A DNA stretch of 12,296 nucleotides from 70-18 sp041691815. GTDB taxonomy: Bacteria > Pseudomonadota > Alphaproteobacteria > Acetobacterales > Acetobacteraceae. Below are positions 6,768-12,296 of the stretch, piece after piece (position 1 is the first letter of the stretch; the number at the start of each line of letters is the position of its first letter). The translations under genes and the position numbers were made by a program. The notes under the pieces are model-generated. The model searched no databases. It was given only the letters and a program-made list of their open reading frames with translations, and was not told where the DNA came from. The stretch is from positions 1 through 12,296 of the forward strand of contig JBEPTZ010000132.1 of the NCBI GenBank assembly GCA_041691815.1, read 5' to 3'.

Positions 6768-6801
6768 TTAGCCGTGCTGCGACGGCACTCCAATTACCTC
6801 C
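6768..6801 (-). promoter_or_regulatory. Possible leader mini-ORF with strong ribosome site upstream of the XRE gene
   Basis: On the minus strand GGAGG (6801-6797) is followed 8 nt later by GTG (6788-6786). That opens six codons (Val/Met-Pro-Ser-Gln-His-Gly) and a TAA stop (6770-6768), 9 nt before the regulator ATG. The mini-ORF is in frame with the regulator, but the TAA prevents a simple extension. It may couple or limit translation of the regulator, or it may be chance. Confidence 0.3.
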
Positions 6802-6880
6802 GGGTTAATCGACCGCCGCACCGGCCCTGGGGAATGCTGGCGACGCGCCACCGACGGCGCGACGCAAACGGAGAACCGCC

Positions 6881-7246
6881 ATGACCGACACCGCAACGCT
6901 GATCGACCGCTACATCGCCGCCTGGAACGAAGCCGCGCCCGCTGCCCGCCGCACGTTGGTGGAGCAGGTGTTCGCGGTGGATGCGGCCTATTTGGACCCG
7001 ATGCTGCAGGGTGAGGGCCATGCCGGCATCGATGCGATGCTGGCCGCCGTGCAGGACCGCTTCCAGGGCCTGCGCTTCCGCAGCGCCGGCACACCGGACC
7101 TGCACCACGACCGGCTGCGCTTCCGCTGGGAACTGGCGCCCGGCGACGGCGCGGCGATCGCCGCCGGCACCGACTTTGCCACCGTTGACGACGACGGCCG
7201 GCTGGGCATGGTGACCGGCTTCATCGACCTGATGCCGGCCGGATAG
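6881..7246 (+). CDS. NTF2-like / SnoaL-like fold protein
   Basis: This 121-residue protein looks like a single NTF2-like alpha+beta cone domain. The evidence is an N-terminal helix with YIAAWNE (11-17), AYLDP (36-40) after a helical stretch, a G-x-DAMLAAV segment, then alternating beta strands such as RLRFRWEL (78-85) and a C-terminal VTGFIDLMP. Members of this superfamily include small isomerases, cyclases, dehydratases and ligand-binding proteins, so no reaction can be named. The ribosome site GGAG (6870-6873) is 7 nt from the ATG. It is divergent from the MmyB-like regulator, which suggests regulation by it, possibly with a lipophilic ligand. No signal peptide or membrane segment is visible, so it should be cytoplasmic. 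Confidence 0.75.
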   Translation: MTDTATLIDRYIAAWNEAAPAARRTLVEQVFAVDAAYLDPMLQGEGHAGIDAMLAAVQDRFQGLRFRSAGTPDLHHDRLRFRWELAPGDGAAIAAGTDFATVDDDGRLGMVTGFIDLMPAG

Positions 7247-7256
7247 CTTGACCTGT

Positions 7257-7294
7257 GGCGGCGAGGGGGCCATTTCGCCTGTGCCCTCGCCGCC
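7257..7294. other. Strong GC-rich hairpin between the NTF2-like and ferritin-like genes
   Basis: GGCGGCGAGGG (7257-7267) pairs perfectly over 11 bp with CCCTCGCCGCC (7284-7294). Inside the 16-nt loop, GGC (7268-7270) and GCC (7277-7279) extend the structure with a small bulge. It begins 11 nt after the NTF2-like stop codon. No U-run follows, so it is not a standard intrinsic terminator. It may be a rho-independent-like pause, a 3' end stabiliser, or part of the ferritin-like gene's leader. TTGACC (7248-7253) just upstream is a possible -35, without a convincing -10. Confidence 0.45.
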
Positions 7295-7339
7295 CCTCGT
7301 CCCGCCCGGGTGGTTCGCCAGCAGGAGACCGCCGCGCGC

Positions 7340-8323
7340 ATGAACGACGCCACCCAACCGACCACCGAGCACCTGCCGCCGCCGCCCGGCGGGCTGGCCC
7401 TGGCGCATCGCGGCGACGTGGACGAAGCAACCATCCTGCGCGCCGACGAGGCCGCCCGCCACTGGCATGCCGACACCCCGGCGCCGATCCATCTGGGCAC
7501 GCCGCTGCACAAGCAATTCTCGGCGCAGATGTTCCGCGACACCTTCAATCCGTACAAGCCCTCGATCATCGACTGGCCGGTGCTGTCCGACGACGCCAGG
7601 GCGCGGCTGGTGAGCCTGCCGATCTGGGATATCGCGGTGCGCACCGAGGGCCAGGCGCGGCAGCGCATGCTGTCCTACGCGCACAGCCTCAGCGACCCGG
7701 ACTGGCGGGCGGCGATCGAACTGAACGGCTGGGAGGAGGGGCGGCACAAGACGGTGCTGTCGCACCTGGTGGCCGCCTACGGCATCGTGCTGGAGCCGGA
7801 GCCGCCCTATCCGGCGCCGCGTGACACCGAATGGGCCTATCTGGCCACCGGCTTCAGCGAATGCATCGACAGCTTCTTCGCCTTCGGGCTGTTCGAACTG
7901 GCCAAGCGCTCCGGCTTCTTCCCCGAGGCGCTGGTGGATACCTTCGAACCGGTGATCCAGGAGGAATGCCGGCATATCCTGCTGTTCGCCAACTGGCTGG
8001 CCTGGGCGCGGGCCAACACCCCCTGGTGGCGGCGGCCGTGGTTCGAGGCGCGGGTCTGGGCGGTCTGGGTGATGCTGGGCTGGGAGCGCATCGGCATGGC
8101 GCGCGGCATGGACGGCGGCAAGGTCTCGGCCGAGGACACCAACTTCACCGTCACCAGCAGCAAGCACCTCAGCGACGAAGAGCTGGATGTCTGGGTGCTG
8201 ATGCGGCTGTGCCTGGAAGAAAACGACCGGCGCTTCGCCAATTACGACCGGCGGCTGCGGCGGCCGACGACGATGCCGAGGCTGGCGCGGATGGCATTGT
8301 GGGTGATGAGAAAGAACAAGTAG
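7340..8323 (+). CDS. Ferritin-like diiron-type protein of unknown function
   Basis: I do not recognise a named gene here. The 327-residue protein carries a plausible four-helix diiron site: E103, then E133-x-x-H136 (in WEEGRHKTV), E174 (in FSECIDSFF) and E209-x-x-H212 (in IQEECRHIL). This E, ExxH, E, ExxH order is that of ferritin-like diiron carboxylate proteins, which include oxygenases, desaturases and iron-storage proteins. The later part is rich in Trp (for example around 219-249), and 239-250 is hydrophobic, so loose membrane contact is possible. I chose the ATG at 7340 because AGGAGA lies upstream (7323-7328, spacing 11). A GTG at 7310 would add 10 residues but lacks a clear site. The gene stands alone on its strand and converges on the aspartoacylase-family gene. 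Confidence 0.7.
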   Translation: MNDATQPTTEHLPPPPGGLALAHRGDVDEATILRADEAARHWHADTPAPIHLGTPLHKQFSAQMFRDTFNPYKPSIIDWPVLSDDARARLVSLPIWDIAVRTEGQARQRMLSYAHSLSDPDWRAAIELNGWEEGRHKTVLSHLVAAYGIVLEPEPPYPAPRDTEWAYLATGFSECIDSFFAFGLFELAKRSGFFPEALVDTFEPVIQEECRHILLFANWLAWARANTPWWRRPWFEARVWAVWVMLGWERIGMARGMDGGKVSAEDTNFTVTSSKHLSDEELDVWVLMRLCLEENDRRFANYDRRLRRPTTMPRLARMALWVMRKNK

Positions 8324-8332
8324 TTCTTTTTT
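8311..8332 (+). terminator. Weak U-tailed hairpin overlapping the ferritin-like stop codon
   Basis: AAAGAAC (8311-8317) and GTTCTTT (8323-8329) form a 7-bp stem with a 5-nt loop, followed by further T residues to 8332. The stop codon TAG (8321-8323) lies in the loop and the right arm. The hairpin and T-run layout fits an intrinsic terminator for the plus-strand gene, but the stem has only two GC pairs. It may also be the decayed left hairpin of the adjoining repeat element. Confidence 0.4.
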
Positions 8333-8436
8333 GCAAAAATACTTATATCCGCCTTGCACCGGCGGAGCGCAGGCGACGCCGGAGTCTCCAAAACGGATGA
8401 AAAGTTTTTTTGCTTCTTTTTGTTCACAAAAAGAAG
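8324..8436 (+). repeat. Intergenic palindromic repeat element, copy 2
   Basis: This gene-free gap lies between two convergent genes. Bases 8381-8436 match the reverse complement of 12166-12221 with only two substitutions. ATCCGCCTTGCA (8347-8358) is the inverted form of a segment shared with copies 1 and 3. Central arms CCGGCG (8359-8364) and CGCCGG (8377-8382) pair. The element ends in a 10-bp hairpin: CTTCTTTTTG (8413-8422), loop TTCA, CAAAAAGAAG (8427-8436). That hairpin sits 9 nt after the stop of the minus-strand hydrolase gene, the same distance as in copy 3. Confidence 0.8.
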
Positions 8437-8445
8437 GCTCTTGCT

Positions 8446-9417
8446 TCACTGCGGCACCACCCGCGCCAGCCGCACCGCGGTATGTCCCCGGCTGGGCCGC
8501 AGGCTGGGCATCACCAGCAGGCAATCATCGTACGGTGTGCGGATTTCGGTTCCGCCGTCGAGCGCGATCAGCGTGTTGCGCCGGGGGATGATGTCGCCGC
8601 CGCGATAGGGCTGGGTGAAGGCGAAGCTGGCGGTGTTGGCGGTGATCGCGGTGGTCACCTGGGCGTAGTGGCGCGGCGTCTCGGCGGGCGCGGCGGCGGC
8701 CAGCAGGCCGAGATGGCGCAGCAGGCCGGTGATGCAGGCGTGCGTGGTCTGCACCGTGGCCTGCTGCCAGTGCTGCCCGGCTTCCACCAGGTTGGCGATC
8801 GCCGGTGTGGCGGGATCAGCGAAGTGGCCGTAATCGATCATCCGCTTGCCGCTGGCATGGCCGGAATCGGCGACCACCAGCGGCGGCGCGCCGATTGCCA
8901 GCGCCAGGGCGCGGCCCTTTTCGGTGTCGCCGCACAGGATCAGCGGGTCGGACGGCCACAGCATCGAGTGCAGGTCCAGCAGCACGTCGGCGCTGTCGAT
9001 CAGCGGGCGGATCTGCCGGGCGCGGGCCAGTTCGCTCGAGTCGCCCGGCCCGTCGAGCGTCGCGCGGTCCCACAGACGGTTGAAATCCTCGTCGACGAAG
9101 CGGCTGGCGGTGGGGTGGGCGGGGTCGAAGCGGGCGAAGGCGGCGAGATTGGCGAAGCCCAGGGTCAGCCGGCCGCGGGCGGGGCGCAGCCCGGCGCGCA
9201 GCAGCTGGTCCACCGCGATGCCGCCGGCCAGCTCGTTGCCATGGGTGAGGCCGATGACCATGACATGCGGGCCTGGGTCGGCCGCCGTGTGGCTGGTGAA
9301 GCCGGGCACCCCGGTGTTGCCGGCAAGCCACGGGTCGATCTCCGGCGGCGCCAGCTCCACCGCGAAATGCGGCAGCGGCGCCTGGGCGGCGTGGAACGGG
9401 TCGCCCGGTGGGTTCAT
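8446..9417 (-). CDS. Succinylglutamate desuccinylase/aspartoacylase family hydrolase
   Basis: This 323-residue zinc hydrolase belongs to the AstE/AspA branch of the carboxypeptidase A-like fold. These enzymes cleave an acyl group from an N-acyl amino acid or act on related amides. Zinc ligands are visible as H59 and E62 in GLTHGNE and H150 in LLDLHSM. The substrate-arginine motif appears as DEDFNRLW (109-116), close to the family DxNR. A C-terminal beta-rich domain follows (about 255-320). The start at 9417 overlaps the ArgE-like stop as ATGA, indicating translational coupling; reading through further upstream would leave the family homology. It is the second gene of its operon, and its transcript ends at repeat copy 2. 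The true substrate (acetyl-aspartate, succinylglutamate or another acyl amino acid) cannot be told. Confidence 0.85.
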   Translation of the reverse strand: MNPPGDPFHAAQAPLPHFAVELAPPEIDPWLAGNTGVPGFTSHTAADPGPHVMVIGLTHGNELAGGIAVDQLLRAGLRPARGRLTLGFANLAAFARFDPAHPTASRFVDEDFNRLWDRATLDGPGDSSELARARQIRPLIDSADVLLDLHSMLWPSDPLILCGDTEKGRALALAIGAPPLVVADSGHASGKRMIDYGHFADPATPAIANLVEAGQHWQQATVQTTHACITGLLRHLGLLAAAAPAETPRHYAQVTTAITANTASFAFTQPYRGGDIIPRRNTLIALDGGTEIRTPYDDCLLVMPSLRPSRGHTAVRLARVVPQ

Positions 9418-10571
9418 GCCGCCAGCCGGTCGGCCAGCCGGCGAATGAAGGCGTCGCAGGCATCGAGCTGGCTCTGGGCGATGAATTCGTCGGCCTTGTG
9501 CGCCTGGGCGATGTCGCCGGGGCCGCAGACGATGGTCGGGATGCCGGCCGCCTGGTACAGCCCGCCCTCGGTGCCGTAGCTGACCTTGCCGGCGCTGTTG
9601 GTGCCGGTGAGTTGCTTGACCAGCGTGGCGAGCGCGTGTGCCTCGGGCAGCGCCATGCCGGGCGCGCAGTCCATCACCTCCAGCGTGAAGCCGGCCTGCG
9701 GGTCCACCGCCTGCATCGCCGGCTCCAGGGTGGCGGCCAGCCAGGCGCGCAGGCGTTCGACCTCGGCGTAGTAGTCGTCGGCCGGGATCGCCCGCCATTC
9801 CATGACGAACTCGCAGCGCTCTGGGATGATGTTCAGGATCGAGCCGCCCTGCACGGTGCCGACATGCACCGTGGTGTGCGGCGGGTCGAAGCCATCCTCG
9901 AACGGACCCTCGGCGGCGAAGCGCTGCGCCTCGGCCTGGGCGTGGCCGATGGCGGCGGCGGCGGCGTAGATGGCGTTGACGCCGCCGGCCGGCACGCTGG
10001 AATGGCCGGCCCGGCCGCGCGCGATCACCCTGAGCGCCAGCCGGCCTTTATGCGCCAGGATCGGCTGCATCATGCTCGGCTCGCCGACGATGCAAAGCGC
10101 CGGGCGCAGCGCGGCGGCGGCGAGGTCCGCCACCAGTTCCCGCGCGCCGGACATGTTGGTTTCCTCGTCGTGGGTGATGAACAGGTGCACCGGGCGCGCC
10201 AGGCCGCGGGCCTTGAGGCCCGGCACGGCGGCCAGTGCGGCGGCGACGAAGCCCTTCATGTCGGCCGAGCCGCGGGCGTAGAGCCGGCCGCCCTGCTGGC
10301 GCAGCGTGAATGGGTCGCTGCTCCAGGGCTGGCCTTCCACCGGCACGGTGTCGACATGGCCGGAGAGCGCGATGCCGCCCTCCAGCTGCGGGCCGACGAT
10401 GGCGTGCAGGTTGGACTTTTCCGCGCTACCGCTCTGCCGGTACGGCACGCCGTGGCCATCGAGCCATTCGCGCACGAAGGCCATCAGTTCGGCGTTGGGG
10501 TTGCGGCTGGTGGTGTCGAACGCCACCAGCTTTGCCAGCATTTGGGTGGTGGAGAGGGTCGGCTGGGCCAT
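9414..10571 (-). CDS. argE: Acetylornithine deacetylase (ArgE)-like M20 metallohydrolase
   Basis: This 385-residue M20-family enzyme should remove an acyl group from an N-acyl amino acid, classically acetyl from N2-acetylornithine. It carries the di-zinc site: H72 and D74 in SGHVDTVPV, D104 in GSADMKG, the catalytic pair E136/E137 in HDEETN, E164 in GEPS, and H358 near the C-terminus in IAQAHKADEF. The inserted dimerisation domain lies near 180-290 and contains RGRAGHSSVP. The length and GPGDIAQAHKADEF fit ArgE well. However, its partners are another deacylase and an M81 peptidase rather than arginine genes, so a catabolic N-acyl amino acid role is equally possible. It is divergent from the M81 gene over 73 bp. 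No convincing ribosome site precedes its ATG. Confidence 0.87.
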   Translation of the reverse strand: MAQPTLSTTQMLAKLVAFDTTSRNPNAELMAFVREWLDGHGVPYRQSGSAEKSNLHAIVGPQLEGGIALSGHVDTVPVEGQPWSSDPFTLRQQGGRLYARGSADMKGFVAAALAAVPGLKARGLARPVHLFITHDEETNMSGARELVADLAAAALRPALCIVGEPSMMQPILAHKGRLALRVIARGRAGHSSVPAGGVNAIYAAAAAIGHAQAEAQRFAAEGPFEDGFDPPHTTVHVGTVQGGSILNIIPERCEFVMEWRAIPADDYYAEVERLRAWLAATLEPAMQAVDPQAGFTLEVMDCAPGMALPEAHALATLVKQLTGTNSAGKVSYGTEGGLYQAAGIPTIVCGPGDIAQAHKADEFIAQSQLDACDAFIRRLADRLAA

Positions 10572-10644
10572 GCGGGGGGGTCGCTCGGTTGCTGTGGATC
10601 GGGCAGTCTATACACGCTGTCATCGCCCGCAACCGGAGCACCCC
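10572..10644. promoter_or_regulatory. Divergent promoter region with a spaced inverted repeat
   Basis: Seventy-three bases separate the ArgE-like and M81 start codons. An AT core gives TATACA on the plus strand (10609-10614) and TATAGA on the minus strand (10612-10607), both usable as -10 elements, although neither has a good -35. CGGTTGC (10586-10592) and GCAACCG (10629-10635) are perfect 7-bp inverted arms flanking this core, 43 bp centre to centre. They could be operator half-sites for joint control of both transcripts. Confidence 0.35.
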
Positions 10645-12156
10645 ATGTCCGTCGCCTCACCCCGCATCGCCGTGTTGGGCCTGCATCTGGAAGCCAATGC
10701 TTTCGCACCGCCGACCACGGCGGTGGATTTTCAGCAGTCGTGCTGGGAGGAGGGCGAGGCGATCACCCGGCTGGCGCGCGAGGTGAGCCATCTGCCCGCC
10801 GAGGTGCCGGGCTTCTACGCGCGCATGGATGCGACCGGGGCGTGGACGCCGGTGCCGCTGATCATGATCTCGGCACCGCCGGGCGGGCCGATCGAGCAGA
10901 GCGTGCTGCTGGATTTCCTCGACCGGGTGCGCACCAGGCTGGCCGCTTCGCTGCCGCTGGACGGGGTGTATGTCGCCAGCCACGGCGCCTCCTCGGCCAC
11001 CGGCGACGAAGATAGCGACGGCACGCTGCTGGAACTGGTGCGGCGGATCGTGGGACCCGCGGTGCCGGTGATCCTGACCCAGGACCTGCATTGCAACCTG
11101 TCCCGCCGCACGGTGGACTGCGCCGATGCGCTGATCGCCTACCGCACCAACCCGCATGTCGACCAGCGCGAGCGCGCCGCCGAGGCCGCCGACCTGATGC
11201 GCCGGATGCTGGCCGGGCTGCGCACCGCGAAGGCGTTCATCCGGCTGCCGATGGTCTCGGCGCCGGTCAGCCTGCTGACCGCCGAGGGGCCGTATGCCGA
11301 CCTGATCCAGCTTGGCCAGACGCTGACCAGCGGGCCGATCGTGAATGTGTCGGTGACCGGCGGGTTTGCCTTCGGCGACCTGCCGAAATGCGGCATCGCG
11401 ATCACCGTGACCGCCGATGCCGACCAAGCGGCGGCCGACCGGGTGGCGCTGCAGGTTGCCCGCGCCGCCTGGGCCGACCGCGCCCGCTACCTGCGCGCGC
11501 TGACCCCGCTGGCCGAGGCGGTGCGGCTGGCAGCCAGCGCCGAGGCGCCGATCATCCTGGCCGATGTGGCCGATAATCCCGGCGGCGGCGGGCGCGGCAG
11601 CACCACGAAGCTGCTGGCCGCCTTGCACGAGGCGGGCGTGCCCGGCGTGGTGTTCGGCGTGTTCATCGACCCGGCGCTGGCCGCCGAGGCACACGCCGCC
11701 GGCGCGGGCGCGCATCTGGAGGCGGTGTTCAACCGGGTGGAATCGGCGTTCTCGCAACGCTTCGCCTGCGGCGCCACGGTGCTGAAGCTCTCCGACGGCA
11801 CGGCGATCGGCCGGCGCGGGATTTCGGCGGGGAGCCGCTTCAGCCTCGGCCCCTCGGCGCTGCTGCGGCTCGATGGGTCGGGGATGCAGGTGGTGGTGGG
11901 CAGCCTGCGGCGGCAACTCGCCGAACCGCGGATGCTGGAAATGCACGGCATCGACATCGCCCAGGCGCGGGTGCTGGTGGTGAAGAGTCGCGGGCATTTT
12001 CGCGCCGGATTCGACGAATTTGTGCCGCCGGAGCGGATTTACGAGGTGGATTGCCCCGGTTTGACCAGCCCGGTGCTGGAGAATTTCGCCTGGAAGCGGC
12101 TGCCTCGGCCGATCTGGCCGCTGGAGACGGAGACCAGTTGGAGTGATAACGTGTAG
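10645..12156 (+). CDS. M81 family metallopeptidase (MlrC-like)
   Basis: This 503-residue protein belongs to the M81 family, whose founding member MlrC (microcystinase C) hydrolyses linearised microcystin peptides. Most members act on unknown peptides or amides. The N-terminal domain shows LHLEANAFAP (13-22), the SHGA motif at 112-115 and the metal motif DLHCNLS with D147 and H149. H171 in YRTNPHVDQ completes a D-x-H plus H pattern expected for one zinc. The C-terminal domain contains VADNPGGGGRGSTT, typical of the family. A clear GGAG (10635-10638) lies 6 nt before the ATG. No signal peptide is visible, so it should be cytoplasmic. The divergent ArgE-like and aspartoacylase-like genes suggest a shared role in breaking down acylated or modified amino acids. 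The transcript runs into repeat copy 3. Confidence 0.9.
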   Translation: MSVASPRIAVLGLHLEANAFAPPTTAVDFQQSCWEEGEAITRLAREVSHLPAEVPGFYARMDATGAWTPVPLIMISAPPGGPIEQSVLLDFLDRVRTRLAASLPLDGVYVASHGASSATGDEDSDGTLLELVRRIVGPAVPVILTQDLHCNLSRRTVDCADALIAYRTNPHVDQRERAAEAADLMRRMLAGLRTAKAFIRLPMVSAPVSLLTAEGPYADLIQLGQTLTSGPIVNVSVTGGFAFGDLPKCGIAITVTADADQAAADRVALQVARAAWADRARYLRALTPLAEAVRLAASAEAPIILADVADNPGGGGRGSTTKLLAALHEAGVPGVVFGVFIDPALAAEAHAAGAGAHLEAVFNRVESAFSQRFACGATVLKLSDGTAIGRRGISAGSRFSLGPSALLRLDGSGMQVVVGSLRRQLAEPRMLEMHGIDIAQARVLVVKSRGHFRAGFDEFVPPERIYEVDCPGLTSPVLENFAWKRLPRPIWPLETETSWSDNV

Positions 12157-12165
12157 GAAGGAAGT

Positions 12166-12264
12166 CTTCTTTTTGTGAACAAAAAGAAGCAAAAAAACTT
12201 TTTATCCATTTTGGAGACTCCCCAGTCTCCCGCGCCTCATCGTTGCAAGGCGGATAAAAGTTTT
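12166..12264 (-). repeat. Intergenic palindromic repeat element, copy 3
   Basis: The element starts 9 nt after the M81 stop codon with a 10-bp hairpin (arms 12166-12175 and 12180-12189). AAAACTTTTTATCC (12194-12207) is mirrored by GGATAAAAGTTTT (12252-12264), which brackets the unit. Between them a perfect 7-bp hairpin, GGAGACT (12213-12219) with AGTCTCC (12224-12230), occupies the centre. Bases 12166-12221 match copy 2 inverted with two differences, and 12242-12264 match copy 1 exactly. The remaining bases to 12296 hold nothing I recognise. Confidence 0.8.
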
Positions 12265-12296
12265 CCTGCTTACCCAGGATAGTCAGCCAGTTTGAG

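Noticed and set aside
8410..9579. Open frames beginning with a Leu-Leu-Phe-Val-His-Lys-Lys-Lys-type peptide, here and again at 12192 on the minus strand
   Set aside because: The shared N-terminus comes only from the repeated hairpin sequence. Both frames are antisense to real genes.
8446..9798. A 450-codon version of the aspartoacylase-family gene reaching into the ArgE-like gene
   Set aside because: The upstream part is an Arg/Gly-rich shadow of the ArgE-like gene. The ATG at 9417 forms a 4-bp coupled overlap, and the family sequence starts there.
1..12296. tRNA, rRNA, insertion sequence, phage or defence genes
   Set aside because: Reading both strands showed no cloverleaf, conserved rRNA stretch, transposase, integrase or known defence domain. 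All coding stretches are accounted for by metabolic or regulatory families.

Overview
The window is GC-rich (roughly 70% by eye) outside a few AT-rich intergenic patches, and its genes are densely packed with ATGA-type overlaps. A short HPr kinase followed by RapZ, a mannose-type EIIA, HPr and EI is an alphaproteobacterial arrangement. Together with the base composition it points to a Rhodospirillales-like alphaproteobacterium, perhaps Acetobacteraceae. The family-level call is inference.

Layout from left to right. (1) 1-133 is an AT-rich intergenic element made of nested palindromes. (2) 134-1889, minus strand, is a two-gene operon: a threonine/serine dehydratase-like PLP enzyme, then a crotonase-fold enoyl-CoA hydratase. 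(3) 1998-5978, plus strand, is a compact five-gene regulatory phosphotransferase operon: hprK, rapZ, an EIIA, HPr and EI. No EIIB or EIIC permease is present, so these proteins probably form a PEP-driven phosphorelay that senses metabolic state rather than a sugar importer. (4) 5973-6758, minus, is an XRE-family regulator with an MmyB-like ligand domain. It is divergent from a small NTF2-like protein (6881-7246). (5) 7340-8323, plus, is a ferritin-like protein with a complete set of candidate diiron ligands and no recognised function. (6) 8446-10571, minus, holds two overlapping zinc hydrolase genes: an ArgE-like deacylase, then an aspartoacylase/succinylglutamate desuccinylase family member. 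These are divergent from an M81 (MlrC-like) metallopeptidase at 10645-12156. All three are candidates for hydrolysing N-acylated amino acids or peptides. (7) 12157-12296 is a second complex palindromic element.

The most distinctive non-coding signal is a family of related intergenic repeats, at about 1-133, 8324-8436 and 12166-12264. Each places an AT-rich hairpin 1-9 nt after a gene's stop codon. Copies two and three share 56 bases with two differences, and copies one and three share 23 identical bases. I see no CRISPR array, tRNA, rRNA, transposase, integrase, toxin-antitoxin pair or recognisable defence system. The genes are mostly familiar families. The less-explored material is the repeat family, the orphan diiron protein, the acyl-amino-acid hydrolase cluster, and several palindromes that sit on start codons.
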